Of a stretch of DNA of 64,000 bases, positions 1 to 9,874 are shown piece by piece. Both the position numbers and the translations under genes were made by a program. The stretch's first letter is position 1, and each line of letters starts with the position of its first letter. This stretch comes from Mesostigma viride (lineage: Eukaryota > Streptophyta > Mesostigmatophyceae > Mesostigmatales > Mesostigmataceae): NCBI GenBank assembly GCA_009746045.1, contig RPFO01000104.1, positions 2,200,448 through 2,264,447 of the forward strand, given 5' to 3'. A model generated the notes under the pieces. That model saw only the letters and a list, made by a program, of their open reading frames with translations, made no database searches and had not been told where the DNA came from.

Positions 1-88
1 CCAGAAATCGGGAGAATCCGGACCATGGTAGCTCGAGCCTGCCGTTATCTTTTCCGCGTTTTCGAGTCGTTCAGGATGATGAAGATGA
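1..88 (+). repeat. Copy of a short interspersed repeat (also at 16450-16530 and 19015-19104)
   Basis: The first ~60 bases (CCAGAAATCGGGAGAATCCG, then a stretch ending CTGCCGTTATCTTTTCCGCG) recur nearly unchanged on the minus strand at 16450-16530 and 19015-19104. This copy and the one near 19 kb also share the following ~30 bases (GTTCAGGATGATGAA). The 16.4-kb copy is a clean 81-bp insertion. This copy is cut by the window edge, so its full length is unknown. I cannot assign a superfamily. Confidence 0.6.
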
Positions 89-261
89 ATTGTGCATTGA
101 AATTATGGCTGGCTTACTTGTGGAGCGACTAGATGACCTAGACGGTGGGGCCGGAAACAGCATGCTTGATCAGGGCGTGTGTTTCGAGCCTAACTGGCCG
201 GGAGTGTCTAGTGGTGAGCACCATTGCTGCGATCGCTCTCCCACCATTTACGAGGAAATAG

Positions 262-1366
262 ATAGACCGTGGCGGCGTGCATGGCCATGTATACATGTAC
301 GCCTCCTACAGGCACTATACCAGCTGACTCACGAGCATTATTTAACCATTACACACAGATCTCGAGTGATTTATCTAGTACCAAATCCGAAAGGCTTGCA
401 TCACTCCCCGGACAGGAGAACTTTTGCGGATGACTGTAGGTGTAAGTTGGCGATGCCATGGTAACCGGAGACGTCCGTCCTATAGTCAGCAAAATTGGTG
501 CGAGAGGTCCCCAGTTCGATTCCGGTCGGATTCATTTGCAGATCGCGTTTTCCGCGTTTTCCGCGGCCCGGCACTGAACGCAAAGGTTTTCACCTTTGCG
601 GAGTGTCTGATCAGAATATACGCTTGGCTGATTTCGATAGTACCGGCTACGCCCCCTTCTAAAGAAGGATTCAGCCGTGTTCAGCCCGTCTCACGGTGCG
701 AGACTGAACAAGTCTCGCGTGCAGACACGTGTGTAGTACTCCTACACACAGATCTCGAGTGATTTATCTAGTACCAAATCCGAAAGGCTTGCATCACTCC
801 CCGGACAGGAGAACTTTTGCGGATGACTGTAGGTGTAAGTTGGCGATGCCATGGTAACCGGAGACGTCCGTCCTATAGTCAGCAAAATTGGTGCGAGAGG
901 TCCCCAGTTCGATTCCGGTCGGATTCATTTGCAGATCGCGTTTTCCGCGTTTTCCGCGGCCCGGCACTGAACGCAAAGGTTTTCACCTTTGCGGAGTGTC
1001 TGATCAAAATTATTTAACCATGTACGTGTGTGCCTATGATGTGCCACACTCCAGACCGCGATGCCTAGTTTTATTTAGTTCAGCTGTGCCCATGCAGAGA
1101 GCTGCTCTCTGCTGAGAGGCCACGCCTAGCTTTTGTATAGCTATGCTGATCTTCCCCCCCATGACAGGCTCCCCCTTTAATAGCTGGGCATAGCTTGATA
1201 GATCATGGGGCTGCAGGTGCCCTGGGGCACCTAGAGCAAGTGTCGTTTACATTCCCACCCTTGCAAGAAGTAGCTTAGAATGTATTAAAAGCCATATGCC
1301 CCTTCTCTGGGATATGTGCTACATATTCTCCCAACGGAGTTATGTTACAATTCAATTCAATTCAAT
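262..1366 (+). mobile_element. LINE 3' untranslated region with hairpin and (CAATT)n tail
   Basis: The stretch from the motif TAGATAGACCGTGG to 1366 matches the other LINE 3' ends of the window (for example 9263-10000 and 7703-8190 on the minus strand). It ends in the family hairpin CTCCCAACGGAG at 1329-1340, then TATGTTA and three to four CAATT units. The copy is 5'-truncated and split by a SINE dimer at 350-1008. With that insertion removed, the flanks read through continuously and match the uninterrupted relative at 9890-9930. Confidence 0.75.
350..1008 (+). mobile_element. tRNA-like SINE dimer with 13-bp TSD
   Basis: Two head-to-tail copies of the same ~380-bp unit. The first (350-615) is 5'-truncated and the second (629-1007) is full length. 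The pair is flanked by ATTATTTAACCAT at 337-349 and again at 1009-1021. Each unit has a B-box-like GTTCGATTCC inside a partly foldable tRNA-like segment (TCCG...CGGA acceptor-like pairing) with no anticodon arm, and a 3' hairpin CGCAAAGG-TTTTCA-CCTTTGCG before GAGTGYCTGATCA. The two units are almost identical over their overlap, which suggests a young insertion. A third full copy is at 40637-41022. The short ORFs in this stretch read through the tRNA-like region and are not genes. Confidence 0.8.
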
Positions 1367-1586
1367 GGGGCTCGTGTCGTTGCGTCATGTTGTGAAGGGC
1401 TCTCATTTTTCCCACTGCGTTGTACTGCGTTGTGTTTGTGATGCTAATGAAAAATAGCTCTGAGTGGCCCAATGGTGGGCCTGAGTTTTGTTCCACAAAG
1501 CCTGCATATGTTGCCCATAGTAGCTCGTGCAAGAAGCCAGATTTTTTCATGAACCGTTTGTGAATTAGCACATGACTTGTGACCTA
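1367..1586. other. No recognisable feature
   Basis: Unique-looking sequence between a LINE tail and an ORF1 remnant. I see no coding signal, repeat or terminal repeat. Confidence 0.4.
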
Positions 1587-2260
1587 GCCGGCCTCACCGC
1601 TCAGGCGGTGAAGGACATCGCCGCCCAGCCGGCGCCTGCTGGCCCGGCCGGCGATGCTCCCTCCAGCTCAGTGAGCGGACTTGCTTAAGCAGCATACCAC
1701 CTCCACCACCTCCACCATCTCGGCACAACTCATCAAGCAACAAGCCCTCGACCTTCGCGAGGAAGCCGACATCGCCCGGCGCAGCCACAATGTCATCGTC
1801 AAGCACTTCGACCAGCCGGCAGGTGAGACCTCCACGAGCCTTCTTGAGGCATTTTTGCCCCCATGCTACTCACTGGTGAGCTGGACATGTCGGCTGTCCG
1901 CCTCCCCCGCGCGCGGGGGAAGGCTGGCCCGGCCCCCGTGCTCCTCACCTGGGGTTAAGTACATGGCGGACAAGCTGGCGTTCCTGCTGGGGTTAAATGC
2001 CGCAAGAAGGTCTCGAGGACTCGCTTCACGCTGGACGACGACTTGACCCTCAGTGGCCCAGCAACAGCGGCGACGCGAGCTATGGCCGGCCGACCTACCT
2101 TCAGCTCCGGCAGAGCGCAGGGGGGAAGCCGGTATACTGGAGCCCTGGGGCGGTCATATCCACGTTGACCACAAGCCCTGGCAGCCCCCTCCTGCCACCT
2201 CAGATTAGGAAATCCATACCAGTAGGGTAGATTAGTCAGGCTTAGCCTAGCATGTGGCCC
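1587..2260 (+). pseudogene. LINE ORF1 remnant
   Basis: Broken reading frames match the ORF1-like protein seen at 8190-8857 on the other strand: first LTAQAVKDIAAQPAPAG, then ALDLREEADIA with a DNVIVKHF-like stretch, then FTLDDDLTLS near 2030-2060. The order agrees with an RNA-binding LINE ORF1 that ends in the DDLT...RR...LWP type C-terminal domain. Several frameshifts and a deletion separate the blocks, so it cannot be translated as one protein. The piece runs into the tail of an opposing LINE at 2268. Confidence 0.6.
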
Positions 2261-2267
2261 ACGCGTG

Positions 2268-2640
2268 CATTAATTAATTAATTAATTAATTATCAACATC
2301 ACTCCGTTGGGAGTAGATGTAGCACATAGCCCTGAGAAGGGGCATATGGCTTTTAATACATTCTAGGCTACTTCATGCAAGGGTGGGAATGTAAGCTACC
2401 CCTGCTCTAGGTGCACCAGGGCACCCGCACCCTCATGGTCTATCACGCTATGCCCGGGTAAGGGGGGAGCATGCCTGTGAGGGGGAAGATCATCATGGCT
2501 ATACAAAAACTAGAGCGTGGCATCTCAGCAGAGAGCAGCTCTCTGCATGGGCACAGCATTACTAAATAAAACTAGGCATCGTACTAAATAAAACTAGGCC
2601 CACGCGCATGTGCGCCCATAATGGCCCCCATGCATGGATG
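2268..2640 (-). mobile_element. LINE 3' end, (TTAA)n tail
   Basis: Read on the minus strand this is a 3' UTR ending in the hairpin ACTCCCAACGGAGT (2301-2314), a short spacer and a TTAA tail of about 25 bases (2268-2292). It is nearly identical to the copy at 9246-9570, is 5'-truncated and has no coding part. Positions 2590-2790 hold more pieces of the same 3' UTR family (GCGCATGTGCGCCCATAATG). Confidence 0.75.
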
Positions 2641-2790
2641 TTGCCTTCATAATTTAGCCACGCCATGCCTATAATGGGACCCCCATGGATGTTGCATTAA
2701 GAAATTAGCCATGCTATGCCTATGCAGAGAGATGCTCTCTGTTGAGAAGCCATGCCCTAGCCCTTGCATGTATAGCCATGATGCACATCA

Positions 2791-3782
2791 GTCCGACGCC
2801 GCGCCTTGCGCACCCCGGTAATTCCCGCGCGAAATTTGACGAAATTCGGTGTGCCGTGCAATGTTGACTGAAATTCGGTGTGCACGGCTATGGTGACGCG
2901 AAAATTTATTGCGAGCTGATTACGCAACCATTTTGGACGTTATTTCGCTTGTTCGGACGGCAATTACATAAGGAAAATTATCGTACATTAAAAAACCTGA
3001 AAAACAGTTTCTTTTTTTTCTGCAGCGAGGGCACGTGGGCAGCAGGCGGGCGTTTTGCACACCAACCGGCCCGACCCGTGTGTGTGCAAGGTAAAACACA
3101 GACAGGAAAAACATGCTCTCGTTGGTTATGGACACATTCTACCAGTTCCTAACATCATTTCAAAGAAACCCAGCGATGGATTTCCCTTAATTTTGCGTTT
3201 CCGATTTTTACGCCCCTTCCGCGAAAAAGTGAGAATTATAGGAGCGCTGACAGGGGCAACACTGCATGTCGTGCTTTTAATCGCTTTTACGTCTTTTCTT
3301 GCAGCTATATGACTTACCTTGGGCGCAGCAACATCGCCCGGTGTTTATCCTGCGGGCGGGGCTTGCTGGCCCCGTCCGGAGTGTGCTCGGGGTGCGGGAA
3401 AAACCACAGCTACTGGTTTATAACGTCGACAACCCCCCATTTTCTGGTCATTAACCGGCGTATTCTTGTTGTTTAAGCTTCCGGCGACGGGCGAAAAGAG
3501 CTCTTACCATGACGGCATGCTCTGGGGAGGCGTTCCGAGAAGGACTGGGGCGGGCAGGCAAATTTACACGCGACAGTGCCCGCACGTCGCCTGCGCACCC
3601 CGGCGTACAAGGGAAAGCGCAGTGTTTCCCTCCTGGACGGCCCATCGCTGCCTTTGCCGGGCGGCATGTTGGGGAGGCGGCTCCTTCTTCCTTTCTTACC
3701 GCCCGTTTCATAGTTCATACCCCGTGAGTTTCCCAACGGAGGCGTGTTAATGATGAGCGGCTGCATGCATGAATGAACGGGT
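2791..3782. other. Unassigned GC-variable spacer
   Basis: About 1 kb without a convincing gene. The short ORFs overlap in all frames and match nothing I recognise. There is a repeated AAATTCGGTGTGC motif near 2840-2885 and a short poly-T run near 3010. It could be an old mobile element or the edge of a host gene. I cannot say which. Confidence 0.3.
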
Positions 3783-4895
3783 GTATGAATGAGGGAGGGG
3801 GAGGGAGGGAGGGAGGGAGGGAGGGAGGGAGGGAGGGAGGGAGGGAGGGAGGGAGGGAGGGAGGAGGAGGAGGGAGGGAGGGAGGGAGGAGGGAGGGAGG
3901 GAGGGAGGGAGGGAGGGAGGAGGGAGGGAGGAGGGAGGGAGGGAGGGAGGAGAGGGAGGGAGGGAGGAGGAGGGAGGGAGGGAGGAGGAGGGAGGGAGGG
4001 AGGGAGGGAGGGAGGGAGGGAGGAGGGAGGGAGGAGGGAGGGAGGGAGGGAGGGAGGGAGGGAGGGAGGGAGGGAGGAGGGAGGGAGGGAGGGAGGGAGG
4101 AGGGAGGGAGGGAGGGAGGGAGGGAGGAGGAGGGAGGGAGGGAGGGGAGGGAGGGAGGGAGGAGGGAGGGAGGGAGGGAGGGAGGGAGGAGGGAGGGAGG
4201 GAGGGAGGGAGGGAGGAGGGAGGGAGGGAGGGAGGGAGGGAGGGAGGGAGGAGGAGGGAGGGAGGGAGGGAGGGAGGGAGGGAGGAGGGAGGGAGGGAGG
4301 GAGGAGGGAGGGAGGGAGGAGGGAGGGAGGGAGGGAGGGAGGGAGGGAGGGAGGGAGGGAGGGAGGGAGGGAGGGAGGGAGGGAGGGAGGAGGGAGGGAG
4401 GGAGGGAGGGAGGGAGGAGGGAGGGAGGGAGGGAGGGAGGGAGGGAGGGAGGGAGGAGGGAGGAGGGAGGGAGGGAGGGAGGGAGGGAGGGAGGGAGGGA
4501 GGGAGGGAGGAGGGAGGGAGGGAGGGAGGAGGGAGAGGGAGGGAGGGAGGAGGGAGGGAGGGAGGGAGGGAGGGAGGGAGGGAGGGAGGGAGGGAGGGAG
4601 GGAGGGAGGGAGGGAGGGAGGGAGGGAGGGAGGGAGGGAGGGAGGGAGGGAGGGAGGGAGGAGGGAGGGAGGGAGGGAGGGAGGGAGGGAGGGAGGGAGG
4701 GAGGGAGGAGGGAGGGAGGGAGGGAGGGAGGAGGGAGGGAGGGAGGAGGGAGGGAGGGAGGAGGAGGGAGGGAGGGAGGGAGGGAGGGAGGGAGGGAGGG
4801 AGGGAGGGAGGGAGGGAGGGAGGGAGGAGGGAGGGAGGGAGGGAGGGAGGGAGGGAGGGAGGGAGGGAGGGAGGGAGGGAGGGAGGGAGGGAGGG
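3783..4895 (+). repeat. (GGGA)n / (GGA)n polypurine microsatellite, ~1.1 kb
   Basis: Essentially uninterrupted GGGA units, broken at intervals by GGA. The strand is almost pure purine. Open reading frames on both strands (Arg/Glu/Gly or Ser/Leu/Pro repeats) are by-products of the repeat, not genes. Arrays of the same motif occur at 25790-26260 and, as TCCC, at 59960-60246. Confidence 0.97.
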
Positions 4896-5170
<275 letters not shown>

Positions 5171-5559
5171 TCTGCTTAGGCGTTGGAGCACACGCATGTA
5201 CTGTAGGAAGGGGGTGATGAAAACCCAGACCAACTGTCGCACCCACGGTCCCCTCCACCTTCACCAAGCGTAAGGCCAAGCGTGCCATGGGGGTAGGGTA
5301 GCTGACGCAAGTCACCAACGTCAGGGTGCTCACCAGGCTGGTGGATGAGAAGGTGGGGGCAGGCCCCTGTCAGATGCAGAGAAGAAGAAAAGGAAAAGGA
5401 TGCAGGGCCGTGAGAACGTGCCCCCGGGTGTGGCATTAGCCACTATATAGCTAGCTAGCTGGCTAGAGCTTTGTTATTAATGCATTGTACTATAGGCATG
5501 TGCCCCCAAGTATGCCTTCCTGCATTGTAAATATGATGCATAATGTAATGATGTGTTGT

Positions 5560-6345
5560 TTGGAACCTTCTGTACACCAAGGTGGAATGATTGCCATGAA
5601 ACCCTTGGAAGAACATAGAAAGCTGCTTTTTCTGTGGTATTTATGCTAGCATCTGTCACCAATTTGTTATCCAACCAGCCTGAAGCTTTGTGGGCAGGCT
5701 GCATGGGATGTGTTTCGAACATGTGCCAAGTTCCAGGTCCAACTGAGTTCATTTGATGTCATTATATATGCACATGTGTGATGAAACCCTTGAAAACCAT
5801 GAAAAACTGCATTTTTGTGGTATTTATGCTAGCATTTGTCACCAGTTTGTCATCCAACCAGCCTGAAGCTTTGTGGGCAGGCTGCATGGGATGTGTTTCG
5901 AACATGTGCCAAGTCCCAGGTCCAACTGAGTTCATTTGATGTCATTATATATGCAAATGTGTGATGAAACCCTTGGAAAACCCTGAAAAACTGCATTTTT
6001 GTGGTGTTTATGCTAGCATCTGTCACCAATTTGTCATCCAACCAGCCTGAAACTTTGTGGGCATGCTGCATGGGATGTGTTTAGAACATATGCAAAGTTC
6101 CACGCCCAACTGAGTTCATTTGGTGTCATTATATATGCATATGTGTGATGAAACCCTTGGAAAACCCTGAAAAACTGCATTTTGGGGTATTTATGCTAGC
6201 ATCTGTCACCATTTTGTGATCCAACCAGCCTGAAACTTTGTGGGCATGCTGCATGGGATGTGTTTATAACATGTGCAAAGTTCCAGGCCCAACTGAGTTC
6301 ATTTGATGTCATTATATACGCATACATGCCAGAAAGTGCTGAAAA
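5560..6345 (+). repeat. 183-bp tandem array, relic related to the foldback-element arrays
   Basis: The word GCTGCATGGGATGTG recurs at 5698, 5881, 6065 and 6248, a 183-184-bp period with four clear units. Shared words in the same order (GAAAAACTGCA, TGTCACCA, GTGGGC, ATGC, GAGTTCATTTG) link it to the 173-bp unit at 44540-46200. I see no terminal inverted repeats around it, so it is probably a decayed fragment. Confidence 0.8.
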
Positions 6346-6534
6346 TTCGGTATTTTTATGCTAGCAAATGTCACCATGTTACCATGCTGCCGACTCCCAA
6401 AAAATTATTTGACCACATGCCACCATAAGATATCTGATTAGGCACCTTGGTGCCAAATTTGAGGCCAAACTAATCATTAGCCTATCCTAGAATAATTTTC
6501 AGGGTGGAAAAATGGCTTTTTGGAATGATGTGTG

Positions 6535-6766
6535 ATCTTCCTCCCCCGTGCCGGGATCCCCTTAGTTGGGTTGCCGGAACCCGAGATCGACAGCATGGTG
6601 GTGCCGGTGCCCTTGAGGCACCTATAGAGCAAGTGTTGCTTACATTCCACTCTTGCAGGAAGTAGCCCAGAAGAATGTATTAAAAGCCGCATATGCCCCT
6701 TCTCCGGGATATGTGCTACATGTACTCCCAACGGAGTCATGTTTCTAATTAATTAATTAATTAATT
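6535..6766 (+). mobile_element. LINE 3' end, (TTAA)n tail
   Basis: Family 3' UTR (GATCTTCC..., GAATGTATTAAAAGC) ending in hairpin ACTCCCAACGGAGT at 6724-6737 and a TTAA tail at 6746-6766. It is 5'-truncated and non-coding. Confidence 0.75.
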
Positions 6767-6927
6767 GTGACCTAGGGTCAACAAATCGCGGTCATGGTCA
6801 GACCCCCCTGTATTGAAACCAGTGTATCTCTCTAATGAATTAGCATGTTGTAAGTCTGAGTAGCTAAAAACAAACTTTGATTTATGGGCTTTCAGGAAAG
6901 TATAATATACATGACTGCTTATCTTTG

Positions 6928-7643
6928 AGAGCCCAGCGGATAAGATTTCGTTTCTCAGACGCCGCAAGCGGCTCGAGAAGACTCACTTCACCGTGGACGA
7001 CGACTTGACCCTGGCACAGCACTGCAACGGCGACGGGAGCTATGGCCGACCTACCTCCAGCTGACGGGCAGACCAAGGCGGGCCAGCCGGTGTACTGGAA
7101 GGGGGCGGCCATCTACGTCGGCCACAAGCCCTGGCACGCGACCCCCTCGAGACCACCGCGGCCCCAGCAACTCCAGCCCCAGCCTAGGGGAATCAGCAGC
7201 AGTATAGTGTAGAATAGTTAGACATGCAGTGGCCTTGTACATGCCCGCCTACTACAGGCACTATACCAGCTGAGGCCTAGCCTTTTTAGTCATGTACATG
7301 TGTGCCTATGATGAGCCACCCTCCAGATGCTGCCTACTTTTATTTAATTATGCCGTGCCCATGCAGGGAGTCCCTCCCTGCTGAGAAGCCATGCCCTAGA
7401 GCTCTCTCGTATAGCCATGATGATCTTCCCCCACCTGGCATGCTCCCCCTTTACTGGGCATAGCGTGATAGACCATGAGGGTGCAGGTGGCCTGGTGTGA
7501 CCTAGAGCAAGGGTAGCTTACATTCCCGGCACCCTTGCATGAAGTAGCCTAGAACTGTATTAAAAGCCATATGCCCCTTCTCAGGGATATGTGTTACATT
7601 TACTCCCAACGGAGTGATGTTGATAATTAATTAATTAATTAAT
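6928..7643 (+). mobile_element. 5'-truncated LINE: ORF1 C-terminus plus 3' UTR
   Basis: Starts inside the ORF1 block DKISFLRRRKRLEK and continues through a DDLT...LQL...VYWKGAAIYVGHKPW segment with frameshifts (to about 7180). The 3' UTR follows, with hairpin ACTCCCAACGGAGT at 7602-7615 and a TTAA tail at 7624-7643. It shows directly that the orphan 3' ends of the window belong to an element that encodes this ORF1. Confidence 0.75.
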
Positions 7644-7702
7644 ATACATGACCATGAAAAAAAAATTCCTTAGGTGCTATACGCGTTCTAAAAAAAGCTT
7701 AC

Positions 7703-8857
7703 AACGCGATATTAATTAGGAACATAACTCCGTGGGGAGTATATACATGTAGCACATAGCCCTTGAGAGGGGGCGTATGGCCTATCATACATTCTAAGCT
7801 ACTTCCTGCAAGGGTGGCCGGAATGTAAACACACTTGCTCTAGGTGCCCCAGGGCACAGGTCTGCACCCTCATGATGTATCACGCTATGCCCAGCTATTA
7901 AAGGGGGAGCATGGCATGTGGGGGAAGATCATCACAGCTATACAAAAGCTAGAGCGTGGCATCTCAGCAGAGAGCAGCTCTCTGCATGGGGTCGGCATAA
8001 CTAAATAAAGCTAGACATCATCTGGAGTGTGGCACATCATAGGCACATGTATGTACATGGCTAAATGAGACTCGTGAGTCAGCTGGTATAGAGCCTGTAG
8101 GAGGCTTACATGTACATACATGGCCACGGTCTATCTATTCTGCACGCACTACTACTGCTGTACATATTCCCCTAAGCTGGGGCGTCTGGAGTCGTTGGGG
8201 CCGGCCGCGGGGGTCGGGCCTGCCAGGGCTTGTGGCCGACGTAGATGGCCGCCCCCTTCCAGTACACCGGCTGTCCCGCCTTGGTCTGCCGGAGCTGGAG
8301 GTAGGTCGGCCATAGCTCCCGTCGCCGTTGTTGCTGCGCCAGGGTCAAGTCGTCGTCAAGGGTGAAGAGAGTCTTCTCGAGCCGCTTGCGGCGTCGGAGA
8401 ATTTAAGAAATCTTGTCCGCCGGGTTCTTAAAGGTGAGAAGGAGCGGGGGCGCCCCTGCCTTACCGGCCCGCGCGCGGGGAAGGCGGCGGGCGACCAGCT
8501 CGATCTCACCAGTAAGGCCCATGCGACCAAGGATTTCTCTCTCAAACGCACGCGCAAGCCGTTCTCGGAATTCTCACCTTCCACCAGGTCGAAGTTCTTG
8601 ACAATGATCGACCGGTTGAGGCTGCGCTTGACGAGCTCGGCCTCCTCGCGGAGGTCAAGCGTCTGCCGCTGGAGCTGGGCTGCGACGGCGGAGGAGGTGG
8701 AGGTGGTGTGCTGCATGTCCGCCCAGGTCGTAATGGGAGGAGCATCGCCGGCCAGGCCAGCAGAGGCTGGCTTGGCGGCAATGTCCTTCACCGCCTGGGC
8801 GGTGAGGCCCGCGGTGTTCTGCAGGACCTCGATAGCGATGGCATTACAACGCGACAT
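7703..8857 (-). mobile_element. 5'-truncated LINE: ORF1 remnant plus 3' UTR
   Basis: On the minus strand an ORF1 remnant (8857 to about 8190) is followed by the 3' UTR and hairpin ACTCCCCACGGAGT (7727-7740), with a short TTAA tail. ORF1 blocks in order are LTAQAVKDIAAKPASAG, LDLREEAELVKRS, SIIVKNFDLVEGE, then after a frameshift LTGEIELVAR, DKISFLRRRK, FTLDDDLTLAQQQRRREL and VYWKGAAIYVGHKPW. The final block resembles the LINE ORF1 C-terminal domain (LD.DLTP..Q..R...W). The reading frame is broken, so no functional protein is expected. Confidence 0.75.
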
Positions 8858-9245
8858 TAATTAATTAATTATTTAACTATCTTGACATCACTCCGTTGGG
8901 AGTAAATGTAGCACATATCCCTGAGAATTAAGGGGCATATGGCTTTTAATACATTCTAGGCTACTTCATGCAAGGGTGGGAATGTAAGCTACCCTTGCTC
9001 TAGGTGCACCAGGGCACCTAGGTAAGCTGCACCCTCATGGTCTATCACGCTATGCCCAGTTAAGGGGGAGCATGCCAGGTGGGGGAAGATCATCATGGCT
9101 ATACGAGAGCTAGGGCATGGCTTCTCAGCAGGGAGGGACTCCCTGCATGGGCACTGCATAATTAAATAAAGCTAGGCATCATCTGGAGGGTGGCTCATCA
9201 TAGGCACACATGTACATGATTAAAAAGGCTAGGCCTCAGCTGGAT
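8858..9245 (-). mobile_element. LINE 3' end, (TTAA)n tail
   Basis: Minus-strand 3' UTR ending in hairpin ACTCCCAACGGAGT (8890-8903) and a TTAA tail at 8858-8872. It is non-coding, 5'-truncated and abuts the next copy at 9246. Confidence 0.7.
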
Positions 9246-9573
9246 ATTAATTAATTAATTAATTATCAACATCACTCCGTTGGCCGGAGTAGATGTAGCA
9301 CATAGCCCTGAGAAGGGGCATATGGCTTTTAATACATTCTAGGCTACTTCATGCAAGGGTGGGAATGTAAGCTACCCCTGCTCTAGGTGCACCAGGGCAC
9401 CCGCACGGCCCTCATGGTCTATACTATCACGCTATGCCCGGGTAAGGGGGGAGCATGCCTGTGAGGGGGAAGATCATCATGGCTATACAAAAACTAGAGC
9501 GTGGCATCTCAGCAGAGAGCAGCTCTCTGCATGGGCACAGCATTACTAAATAAAACTAGGCATCGTCTGGAGT

Positions 9574-9874
9574 TATTTAATTATGCAGCACTTGCCCATG
9601 CAGGGAGTAACTCTCTGCTGAGACGCCATGCCCTAGCTTTTTGGTATAGCTATGCTGATCTTCCCCCCCATGACAGGCTCCCCCTTCGCTGGGCATAGCT
9701 TGAAGATCATGGGGATGCAAGTGCCCTGGTGCACCTAGAGCAAGGGTCCTTTACATCCCCACCCTTGCAGGAAGTAGCTTAGGATGTACGATAGGCCATG
9801 TGCCCCCCTCTCAGCCCTGGGCTATGTGCTACATATACTCCCAACGGAGTTATGTTACAATTCAATTCAATTCA
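9574..9874 (+). mobile_element. LINE 3' end with 12-bp TSD, (CAATT)n tail
   Basis: A 301-bp 5'-truncated 3' end (hairpin ACTCCCAACGGAGT at 9837-9850, CAATT tail). It is flanked by ATCGTCTGGAGT at 9562-9573 and 9875-9886. It sits inside an opposing LINE 3' UTR. Confidence 0.8.

Noticed and set aside
484-545. tRNA gene
   Set aside because: The B-box-like word and an acceptor-like pairing are present, but the anticodon arm is missing and the unit is a dispersed SINE.
401-976. Two identical 60-residue ORFs (and 40637-40852)
   Set aside because: They translate the tRNA-like part of a SINE. The identity reflects repeat copies, not a protein family.
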